Assembly (NCBI GenBank): GCA_964057225.1
Contig: CAXKVF010000072.1
Coordinates: 372,001-436,000 of the forward strand
Reading direction: 5' to 3'
DNA length: 64,000 nucleotides
Origin: Auanema rhodensis
Lineage: Eukaryota > Nematoda > Chromadorea > Rhabditida > Rhabditidae
The position numbers were made by a program, and so were the translations under genes. Below the pieces are notes generated by a model that was not told the origin of the DNA, did no database searches, and saw only the letters and a program-made list of their open reading frames with translations. Shown here piece after piece: positions 54,753 to 64,000 of the stretch; positions within the stretch are counted from its first letter, which is position 1; each line of letters opens with the position of its first letter.

Positions 54753-54927
54753 GCATAAATTAAAGTTCACGTAAATTTCAAAGTCATGGTTACCATGCAC
54801 CAATATCAATAAAATTTGTTTTTAGACTAATATGGACATGGGGAATCTAATTTTGAAAACCGCATCTCTTTATCTTTCACGTGCAGCGAGTTACATACCA
54901 AGTGCACATCACGTGTACATTTAATTA
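54753..54927 (+). repeat. 175-bp monomer with 1-bp deletion (M311)
   Basis: One A is missing from the A-run at monomer positions 59-63, moving the register by one base for the rest of the window. It also carries 133C. This is the only deletion I find in 362 monomers. Because it lies in a homopolymer, an assembly or sequencing error is possible. Confidence 0.9.
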
Positions 54928-55807
54928 GCATAAATTAAAGTTCACGTAAATTTCAAAGTCATGGTTACCATGCACCAATATCAATAAAAATTTGTTTTTA
55001 GACTAATATGGACATGGGGAATCTAATTTTGAAAACCGCATCTCTTTATCTTTCACGTGAAGCGAGTTACATACCAAGTGCACATCACGTGTACATTTAA
55101 TTAGCATAAATTAAAGTTCACGTAAATTTCAAAGTCATGGTTACCACGCACCAATATCAATAAAAATTTGTTTTTAGACTAATATGGACATGGGGAATCT
55201 AATTTTGAAAACCGCATCTCTTTATCTTTCACGTGAAGCGAGTTACATACCAAGTGCACATCACGTGTACATTTAATTAGCATAAATTAAAGTTCACGTA
55301 AATTTCAAAGTCATGGTTACCATGCACCAATATCAATAAAAATTTGTTTTTAGACTAATATGGACATGGGGAATCTAATTTTGAAAACCGCATCTCTTTA
55401 TCTTTCACGTGAAGCGAGTTACATACCAAGTGCACATCACGTGTACATTTAATTAGCATAAATTAAAGTTCACGTAAATTTCAAAGTCATGGTTACCATG
55501 CACCAATATCAATAAAAATTTGTTTTTAGACTAATATGGACATGGGGAATCTAATTTTGAAAACCGCATCTCTTTATCTTTCACGTGAAGCGAGTTACAT
55601 ACCAAGTGCACATCACGTGTACATTTAATTAGCATAAATTAAAGTTCACGTAAATTTCAAAGTCATGGTTACCATGCACCAATATCAATAAAAATTTGTT
55701 TTTAGACTAATATGGACATGGGGAATCTAATTTTGAAAACCGCATCTCTTTATCTTTCACGTGAAGCGAGTTACATACCAAGTGCACATCACGTGTACAT
55801 TTAATTA
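54928..55807 (+). repeat. Near-consensus monomers M312-M316
   Basis: Five monomers with a single marker, 44C in M313. Unlike the 44C monomers of zones B and C, this one is not followed by an 88A monomer, so the old cassette linkage has been lost here. Confidence 0.75.
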
Positions 55808-57215
55808 GCATAAATTAAAGTTCACGTAAATTTCAAAGTCATGGTTACCATGAAGCAATATCAATAAAAATTTGTTTTTAGACTAATATGGACATGGGGA
55901 ATCTAATTTTGAAAACCGCATCTCTTTATCTTTCACGTGAAGCGAGTTACATACCAAGTGCACATCACGTGTACATTTAATTAGCATAAATTAAAGTTCA
56001 CGTAAATTTCAAAGTCATGGTTACCATGCACCAATATCAATAAAAATTTGTTTTTAGACTAATATGGACATGGGGAATCTAATTTTGAAAACCGCATCTC
56101 TTTATCTTTCACGTGAAGCGAGTTACATACCAAGTGCACATCACGTGTACATTTAATTAGCATAAATTAAAGTTCACGTAAATTTCAAAGTCATGGTTAC
56201 CATGCACCAATATCAATAAAAATTTGTTTTTAGACTAATATGGACATGGGGAATCTAATTTTGAAAACCGCATCTCTTTATCTTTCACGTGAAGCGAGTT
56301 ACATACCAAGTGCACATCACGTGTACATTTAATTAGCATAAATTAAAGTTCACGTAAATTTCAAAGTCATGGTTACCATGCACCTATATCAATAAAAATT
56401 TGTTTTTAGACTAATATGGACATGGGGAATCTAATTTTGAAAACCGCATCTCTTTATCTTTCACGTGAAGCGAGTTACATACCAAGTGCACATCACGTGT
56501 ACATTTAATTAGCATAAATTAAAGTTCACGTAAATTTCAAAGTCATGGTTACCATGCACCAATATCAATAAAAATTTGTTTTTAGACTAATATGGACATG
56601 GGGAATCTAATTTTGAAAACCGCATCTCTTTATCTTTCACGTGAAGCGAGTTACATACCAAGTGCACATCACGTGTACATTTAATTAGCATAAATTAAAG
56701 TTCACGTAAATTTCAAAGTCATGGTTACCATGCACCAATATCAATAAAAATTTGTTTTTAGACTAATATGGACATGGGGAATCTAATTTTGAAAACCGCA
56801 TCTCTTTATCTTTCACGTGAAGCGAGTTACATACCAAGTGCACATCACGTGTACATTTAATTAGCATAAATTAAAGTTCACGTAAATTTCAAAGTCATGG
56901 TTACCATGCACCAATATCAATAAAAATTTGTTTTTAGACTAATATGGACATGGGGAATCTAATTTTGAAAACCGCATCTCTTTATCTTTCACGTGAAGCG
57001 AGTTACATACCAAGTGCACATCACGTGTACATTTAATTAGCATAAATTAAAGTTCACGTAAATTTCAAAGTCATGGTTACCATGCACCAATATCAATAAA
57101 AATTGGTTTTTAGACTAATATGGACATGGGGAATCTAATTTTGAAAACCGCATCTCTTTATCTTTCACGTGAAGCAAGTTACATACCAAGTGCACATCAC
57201 GTGTACATTTAATTA
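55808..57215 (+). repeat. 8-monomer unit, copy 1 (M317-M324)
   Basis: Markers are GAAGC in M317 and 50T in M320, both recurring eight monomers later (M325, M328). M324 has private 66G and 137A. Few markers support this doublet, so it is less certain than the others. Confidence 0.6.
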
Positions 57216-58271
57216 GCATAAATTAAAGTTCACGTAAATTTCAAAGTCATGGTTACCATGAAGCAATATCAATAAAAATTTGTTTTTAGACTAATATGGA
57301 CATGGGGAATCTAATTTTGAAAACCGCATCTCTTTATCTTTCACGTGAAGCGAGTTACATACCAAGTGCACATCACGTGTACATTTAATTAGCATAAATT
57401 AAAGTTCACGTAAATTTCAAAGTCATGGTTACCATGCACCAATATCAATAAAAATTTGTTTTTAGACTAATATGGACATGGGGAATCTAATTTTGAAAAC
57501 CGCATCTCTTTATCTTTCACGTGAAGCGAGTTACATACCAAGTGCACATCACGTGTACATTTAATTAGCATAAATTAAAGTTCACGTAAATTTCAAAGTC
57601 ATGGTTACCATGCACCAATATCAATAAAAATTTGTTTTTAGACTAATATGGACATGGGGAATCTAATTTTGAAAACCGCATCTCTTTATCTTTCACGTGA
57701 AGCGAGTTACATACCAAGTGCACATCACGTGTACATTTAATTAGCATAAATTAAAGTTCACGTAAATTTCAAAGTCATGGTTACCATGCACCTATATCAA
57801 TAAAAATTTGTTTTTAGACTAATATGGACATGGGGAATCTAATTTTGAAAACCGCATCTCTTTATCTTTCACGTGAAGCGAGTTACATACCAAGTGCACA
57901 TCACGTGTACATTTAATTAGCATAAATTAAAGTTCACGTAAATTTCAAAGTCATGGTTACCATGCACCAATATCAATAAAAATTTGTTTTTAGACTAATA
58001 TGGACATGGGGAATCTAATTTTGAAAACCGCATCTCTTTATCTTTCACGTGAAGCGAGTTACATACCAAGTGCACATCACGTGTACATTTAATTAGCATA
58101 AATTAAAGTTCACGTAAATTTCAAAGTCATGGTTACCATGCACCAATATCAATAAAAATTTGTTTTTAGACTAATATGGACATGGGGAATCTAATTTTGA
58201 AAACCGCATCTCTTTATCTTTCACGTGAAGCGAGTTACATACCAAGTGCACATCACGTGTACATTTAATTA
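57216..58271 (+). repeat. 8-monomer unit, copy 2, incomplete (M325-M330)
   Basis: GAAGC in M325 and 50T in M328 repeat the pattern of M317-M320 at a 1408-bp offset. The next monomer, M331, opens the 10-monomer unit with 135A, so the second copy may be cut short after six monomers. Confidence 0.6.
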
Positions 58272-60031
58272 GCATAAATTAAAGTTCACGTAAATTTCAA
58301 AGTCATGGTTACCATGCACCAATATCAATAAAAATTTGTTTTTAGACTAATATGGACATGGGGAATCTAATTTTGAAAACCGCATCTCTTTATCTTTCAC
58401 GTGAAACGAGTTACATACCAAGTGCACATCACGTGTACATTTAATTAGCATAAATTAAAGTTCACGTAAATTTCAAAGTCATGGTTACCATGCACCAATA
58501 TCAATAAAAATTTGTTTTTAGACTAATATGGACATGGGGAATCTAATTTTGAAAACCGCATCTCTTTATCTTTCACGTGAAGCGAGTTACATACCAAGTG
58601 CACATCACGTGTACATTTAATTAGCATAAATTAAAGTTCACGTAATTTTCAAAGTCATGGTTACCATGCACCAATATCAATAAAAATTTGTTTTTAGACT
58701 AATATGGACATGGGGAATCTAATTTTGAAAACCGCATCTCTTTATCTTTCACGTGAAGCGAGTTACATACCAAGTGCACATCACGTGTACATTTAATTAG
58801 CATAAATTAAAGTTCACGTAAATTTCAAAGTCATGGTTACCATGCACCAATATCAATAAAAATTTGTTTTTAGACTAATATGGACATGGGGAATCTAATT
58901 TTGAAAACCGCATCTCTTTATCTTTCACGTGAAGCGAGTTACATACCAAGTGCACATCACGTGTACATTTAATTAGCATAAATTAAAGTACACGTAAATT
59001 TCAAAGTCATGGTTACCATGCACCAATATCAATAAAAATTTGTTTTTAGACTAATATGGACATGGGGAATCTAATTTTGAAAACCGCATCTCTTTATCTT
59101 TCACGTGAAGCGAGTTACATACCAAGTGCACATCACGTGTACATTTAATTAGCATAAATTAAAGTTCACGTAAATTTCAAAGTCATGGTTACCATGCACC
59201 AATATCAATAAAAATTTGTTTTTAGACTAATATGGACATGAGGAATCTAATTTTGAAAACCGCATCTCTTTATCTTTCACGTGAAGCGAGTTACATACCA
59301 AGTGCACATCACGTGTACATTTAATTAGCATAAATTAAAGTTCACGTAAATTTCAAAGTCATGGTTACCATGCACCAATATCAATAAAAATTTGTTTATA
59401 GACTAATATGGACATGAGGAATCTAATTTCGAAAACCGCATCTCTTTATCTTTCACGTGAAGCGAGTTACATACCAAGTGCACATCACGTGTACATTTAA
59501 TTAGCATAAATTAAAGTTCACGTAAATTTCAAAGTCGTGGTTACCATGCACCAATATCAATAAAAATTCGTTTTTAGACTAATATGGACATGGGGAATCT
59601 AATTTTGAAAACCGCATCTCTTTATCTTTCACGTGAAGCGAGTTACATACCAAGTGCACATCACGTGTACATTTAATTAGCATAAATTAAAGTTCACGTA
59701 AATTTCAAAGTCATGGTTACCATGCACCAATATCAATAAAAATTTGTTTTTAGACTAATATGGACATGGGGAATCTAATTTTGAAAACCGCATCTCTTTA
59801 TCTTTCACGTGAAGCGAGTTACATACCAAGTGCACATCACGTGTACATTTAATTAGCATAAATTAAAGTTCACGTAAATTTCAAAGTCGTGGTTACCATG
59901 CACCAATATCAATAAAAATTTGTTTTTAGACTAATATGGACATGGGGAATCTAATTTTGAAAACCGCATCTCTTTATCTTCCACGTTAAGCGAGTTACAT
60001 ACCAAGTGCACATCACGTGTACATTTAATTA
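58272..60031 (+). repeat. 10-monomer HOR unit, copy 1 (M331-M340)
   Basis: A 1760-bp unit with markers 135A (M331); 23T (M333); 15A (M335); 90A (M336); 72A+90A+103C (M337); 34G+66C (M338); 34G+126C+132T (M340); M332, M334 and M339 are plain. Several of these variants (135A, 23T, 15A, 72A, 103C) are found only in this doublet. Confidence 0.9.
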
Positions 60032-61791
60032 GCATAAATTAAAGTTCACGTAAATTTCAAAGTCATGGTTACCATGCACCAATATCAATAAAAATTTGTT
60101 TTTAGACTAATATGGACATGGGGAATCTAATTTTGAAAACCGCATCTCTTTATCTTTCACGTGAAACGAGTTACATACCAAGTGCACATCACGTGTACAT
60201 TTAATTAGCATAAATTAAAGTTCACGTAAATTTCAAAGTCATGGTTACCATGCACCAATATCAATAAAAATTTGTTTTTAGACTAATATGGACATGGGGA
60301 ATCTAATTTTGAAAACCGCATCTCTTTATCTTTCACGTGAAGCGAGTTACATACCAAGTGCACATCACGTGTACATTTAATTAGCATAAATTAAAGTTCA
60401 CGTAATTTTCAAAGTCATGGTTACCATGCACCAATATCAATAAAAATTTGTTTTTAGACTAATATGGACATGGGGAATCTAATTTTGAAAACCGCATCTC
60501 TTTATCTTTCACGTGAAGCGAGTTACATACCAAGTGCACATCACGTGTACATTTAATTAGCATAAATTAAAGTTCACGTAAATTTCAAAGTCATGGTTAC
60601 CATGCACCAATATCAATAAAAATTTGTTTTTAGACTAATATGGACATGGGGAATCTAATTTTGAAAACCGCATCTCTTTATCTTTCACGTGAAGCGAGTT
60701 ACATACCAAGTGCACATCACGTGTACATTTAATTAGCATAAATTAAAGTACACGTAAATTTCAAAGTCATGGTTACCATGCACCAATATCAATAAAAATT
60801 TGTTTTTAGACTAATATGGACATGGGGAATCTAATTTTGAAAACCGCATCTCTTTATCTTTCACGTGAAGCGAGTTACATACCAAGTGCACATCACGTGT
60901 ACATTTAATTAGCATAAATTAAAGTTCACGTAAATTTCAAAGTCATGGTTACCATGCACCAATATCAATAAAAATTTGTTTTTAGACTAATATGGACATG
61001 AGGAATCTAATTTTGAAAACCGCATCTCTTTATCTTTCACGTGAAGCGAGTTACATACCAAGTGCACATCACGTGTACATTTAATTAGCATAAATTAAAG
61101 TTCACGTAAATTTCAAAGTCATGGTTACCATGCACCAATATCAATAAAAATTTGTTTATAGACTAATATGGACATGAGGAATCTAATTTCGAAAACCGCA
61201 TCTCTTTATCTTTCACGTGAAGCGAGTTACATACCAAGTGCACATCACGTGTACATTTAATTAGCATAAATTAAAGTTCACGTAAATTTCAAAGTCGTGG
61301 TTACCATGCACCAATATCAATAAAAATTCGTTTTTAGACTAATATGGACATGGGGAATCTAATTTTGAAAACCGCATCTCTTTATCTTTCACGTGAAGCG
61401 AGTTACATACCAAGTGCACATCACGTGTACATTTAATTAGCATAAATTAAAGTTCACGTAAATTTCAAAGTCATGATTACCATGCACCAATATCAAAAAA
61501 AATTTGTTTTTAGACTAATATGGACATGGGGAATCTAATTTTGAAAACCGCATCTCTTTATCTTTCACGTGAAGCGAGTTACATACCAAGTGCACATCAC
61601 GTGTACATTTAATTAGCATAAATTAAAGTTCACGTAAATTTCAAAGTCGTGGTTACCATGCACCAATATCAATAAAAATTTGTTTTTAGACTAATATGGA
61701 CATGGGGAATCTAATTTTGAAAACCGCATCTCTTTATCTTCCACGTTAAGCGAGTTACATACCAAGTGCACATCACGTGTACATTTAATTA
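60032..61791 (+). repeat. 10-monomer HOR unit, copy 2 (M341-M350)
   Basis: Adjacent tandem copy of M331-M340 with every marker conserved. I see two private changes, both in M349: 37A at base 61476 and 58A at base 61497. That is about 2 differences in 1760 bp. The 37A change removes the GGTTACC core of the CATGGT dyad in that monomer. Confidence 0.9.
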
Positions 61792-61967
61792 GCATAAATT
61801 AAAGTTCACGTAAATTTCAAAGTCATGGTTACCATGCACCAATATCAATAAAAATTTGTTTTTAGACTAATATGGACATGGGGAATCTAATTTTGAAAAC
61901 CGCATCTCTTTATCTTTCAGGTGAAGCGAGTTACATACCAAGTGCACATCACGTGTACATTTAATTA
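61792..61967 (+). repeat. Spacer monomer M351 (129G)
   Basis: A single monomer between the 10-monomer and 5-monomer doublets. Its 129G change turns TTCACGTGAA into TTCAGGTGAA, abolishing the first CACGTG core. I see this change nowhere else. Confidence 0.8.
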
Positions 61968-62847
61968 GCATAAATTAAAGTTCACGTAAATTTCAAAGTC
62001 ATGGTTACCATGAACCAATATCAATAAAAATTTGTTTTTAGACTAATATGGACATGGGGAATCTAATTTTGAAAACCGCATCTCTTTATCTTTCACGTGA
62101 AGCGAGTTACATACCAAGTGCACATCACGTGTACATTTAATTAGCATAAATTAAAGTTCACGTAAATTTCAAAGTCATGGTTACCATGCACCAATATCAA
62201 TAAAAATTTGTTTTTAGACTAATATGGACATGGGGAATCTAATTTTGAAAACCGCATCTCTTCATCTTTCACGTGAAGCGAGTTACATACCAAGTGCACA
62301 TCACGTGTACATTTAATTAGCATAAATTAAAGTTCACGTAAATTTCAAAGTCATGGTTACCATGCACCAATATCAATAAAAATTTGTTTTTAGACTAATA
62401 TGGACATGGGGAATCTAATTTTGAAAACCGCATCTCTTCATCTTTCACGTGAAGCGAGTTACATACCAAGTGCACATCAAGTGTACATTTAATTAGCATA
62501 AATTAAAGTTCACGTAAATTTCAAAGTCATGGTTACCATGGACCAATATCAATAAAAATTTGTTTTTAGACTAATATGGACATGGGGAATCTAATTTTGA
62601 AAACCGCATCTCTTTATCTTTCACGTGAAGCGAGTTACATACCAAGTGCACATCACGTGTACATTTAATTAGCATAAATTAAAGTTCACGTAAATTTCAA
62701 AGTCATGGTTACCATGCACCAATATCAATAAAAATTTGTTTTTAGACTAATATGGACATGAGGAATCTAATTTTGAAAACCGCATCTCTTTATCTTTCAC
62801 GTGAAGCGAGTTACATACCAAGTGCACATCACGTGTACATTTAATTA
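61968..62847 (+). repeat. 5-monomer HOR unit, copy 1 (M352-M356)
   Basis: An 880-bp unit with markers 46A; 120C; 120C+161A; 46G; 90A. The 161A change converts the second CACGTG to CAAGTG. The 46G in M355 is private to this copy (copy 2 has 46A). Confidence 0.9.
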
Positions 62848-63727
62848 GCATAAATTAAAGTTCACGTAAATTTCAAAGTCATGGTTACCATGAACCAATA
62901 TCAATAAAAATTTGTTTTTAGACTAATATGGACATGGGGAATCTAATTTTGAAAACCGCATCTCTTTATCTTTCACGTGAAGCGAGTTACATACCAAGTG
63001 CACATCACGTGTACATTTAATTAGCATAAATTAAAGTTCACGTAAATTTCAAAGTCATGGTTACCATGCACCAATATCAATAAAAATTTGTTTTTAGACT
63101 AATATGGACATGGGGAATCTAATTTTGAAAACCGCATCTCTTCATCTTTCACGTGAAGCGAGTTACATACCAAGTGCACATCACGTGTACATTTAATTAG
63201 CATAAATTAAAGTTCACGTAAATTTCAAAGTCATGGTTACCATGCACCAATATCAATAAAAATTTGTTTTTAGACTAATATGGACATGGGGAATCTAATT
63301 TTGAAAACCGCATCTCTTCATCTTTCACGTGAAGCGAGTTACATACCAAGTGCACATCAAGTGTACATTTAATTAGCATAAATTAAAGTTCACGTAAATT
63401 TCAAAGTCATGGTTACCATGAACCAATATCAATAAAAATTTGTTTTTAGACTAATATGGACATGGGGAATCTAATTTTGAAAACCGCATCTCTTTATCTT
63501 TCACGTGAAGCGAGTTACATACCAAGTGCACATCACGTGTACATTTAATTAGCATAAATTAAAGTTCACGTAAATTTCAAAGTCATGGTTACCATGCACC
63601 AATATCAATAAAAATTTGTTTTTAGACTAATATGGACATGAGGAATCTAATTTTGAAAACCGCATCTCTTTATCTTTCACGTGAAGCGAGTTACATACCA
63701 AGTGCACATCACGTGTACATTTAATTA
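62848..63727 (+). repeat. 5-monomer HOR unit, copy 2 (M357-M361)
   Basis: Adjacent tandem copy of M352-M356 with one visible difference (46A instead of 46G in M360), about 1 in 880 bp. Confidence 0.9.
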
Positions 63728-64000
63728 GCATAAATTAAAGTTCACGTAAATTTCAAAGTCATGGTTACCATGCACCAATATCAATAAAAATTTGTTTTTA
63801 GACTAATATGGACATGAGGAATCTAATTTTGAAAACCGCATCTCTTTATCTTTCACGTGAAGCGAGTTACATACCAAGTGCACATCACGTGTACATTTAA
63901 TTAGCATAAATTAAAGTTCACGTAAATTTCAAAGTCGTGGTTACCATGCACCAATATCAATAAAAATTCGTTTTTAGACTAATATGGACATGGGGAATCT
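63728..64000 (+). repeat. M362 and partial M363 at the window edge
   Basis: M362 has 90A, and the partial M363 (63904-64000, 97 bp) has 34G+66C. The order 90A then 34G+66C resembles M336-M338 and M346-M348, but without the 72A+103C monomer. A relative of the 10-monomer unit may therefore restart here. The array continues beyond the window. Confidence 0.8.

Larger units (their letters stand above)
1..64000 (+). repeat. 176-bp tandem satellite array filling the window
   Basis: The monomer beginning GCATAAATTA recurs every 176 bp from base 1 to the right edge, always in the same orientation, with no interrupting sequence. Starts at 1, 177, 353 and 529 set the period. The register then shifts only at six 32-bp insertions and one 1-bp deletion. 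That gives 362 complete monomers (355 of 176 bp, six of 208 bp, one of 175 bp) plus a 97-bp partial copy, summing exactly to 64,000. The consensus is about 32% GC (57 of 176). Most monomers differ from consensus at zero to four positions. Both ends of the array lie outside the window. Such arrays are known from eukaryotic centromeres and heterochromatic blocks. I do not recognise the family, and centromere identity is only an inference. Confidence 0.99.

Noticed and set aside
59328-59503. TTTCGAAAACCG in M337 and M347 as a CENP-B box
   Set aside because: The CENP-B box needs TTCG, four bases, A, two bases, then CGGG. Here the required A and CGGG are missing. The consensus monomer has no TTCG at all.
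1-64000. CRISPR array
   Set aside because: The whole 176-bp unit is conserved. There are no short repeats separated by unique spacers.
1-64000. Identification with CEN180, CentBr (also near 176 bp), alpha satellite or other well-known families
   Set aside because: The period is similar to several, but the sequence does not match those I remember. Similar length alone is not evidence.
1-64000. tRNA, rRNA, 5S spacer or other RNA genes within the monomer
   Set aside because: I see no tRNA A/B boxes, no 5S-like segment and no conserved RNA fold beyond short dyads.
1-64000. Transcription promoters and terminators for the array
   Set aside because: AT-rich strings resembling TATA or polyadenylation signals (such as AATAAA at monomer positions 57-62) occur in nearly every monomer and cannot be told apart from base composition.

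Overview
This window is one uninterrupted satellite DNA array. By my reading every one of the 64,000 bases belongs to head-to-tail copies of a single 176-bp monomer, about 32% GC, all in the same orientation. I number monomers M1, M2 and so on, starting at the GCATAAATTA at base 1, and number positions 1-176 within a monomer. The count is 362 complete monomers and a 97-bp partial one at the right edge. Of the complete ones, 355 are exactly 176 bp, six are 208 bp because they carry the same 32-bp T-rich insert, and one (M311) is 175 bp through a single-base deletion. These lengths sum exactly to the window. I see no gene, RNA gene, transposon, CRISPR array or unique sequence.

A homogeneous array of this size with a near-nucleosomal period is typical of eukaryotic centromeric, pericentromeric or subtelomeric heterochromatin. 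I do not recognise the monomer as a named family and nothing here fixes plant, animal or fungus. A centromeric role is plausible but not shown.

The information lies in the substitutions, which divide the array into zones. (A) 1-4048: M1-M23, where a C-to-T at position 127 is common and is found nowhere else. (B) 4049-30976: a recurring multi-monomer cassette ordered 137A, 36A, spacers, 44C, 88A, 120C, repeated with variable length. (C) 30977-37680: the same cassette plus the six 32-bp insertions. (D) 37681-40672: an 8-monomer unit present twice. (E) 42257-52112: a 28-monomer (4928-bp) unit present twice with only two differences seen. (F) 52113-55807: a mixed zone containing the 1-bp deletion. 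(G) 55808-58271: a looser 8-monomer duplication. (H) 58272-61791: a 10-monomer (1760-bp) unit present twice. (I) 61968-63727: a 5-monomer (880-bp) unit present twice. Most of the right half is therefore a series of recent tandem doublets of different sizes, as expected from unequal exchange or replication-based duplication acting locally.

The consensus monomer has several dyads: two CACGTG boxes 32 bp apart (one inside the perfect palindrome TTCACGTGAA, the other within ATCACGTG), a 6-bp inverted repeat CATGGT-T-ACCATG, and an AT-rich 7-bp inverted repeat across the monomer junction. It also has three A/T-tract clusters. These are the parts most likely to be bound by proteins or to form non-B DNA. 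All variants and counts come from reading by eye and should be confirmed by alignment.
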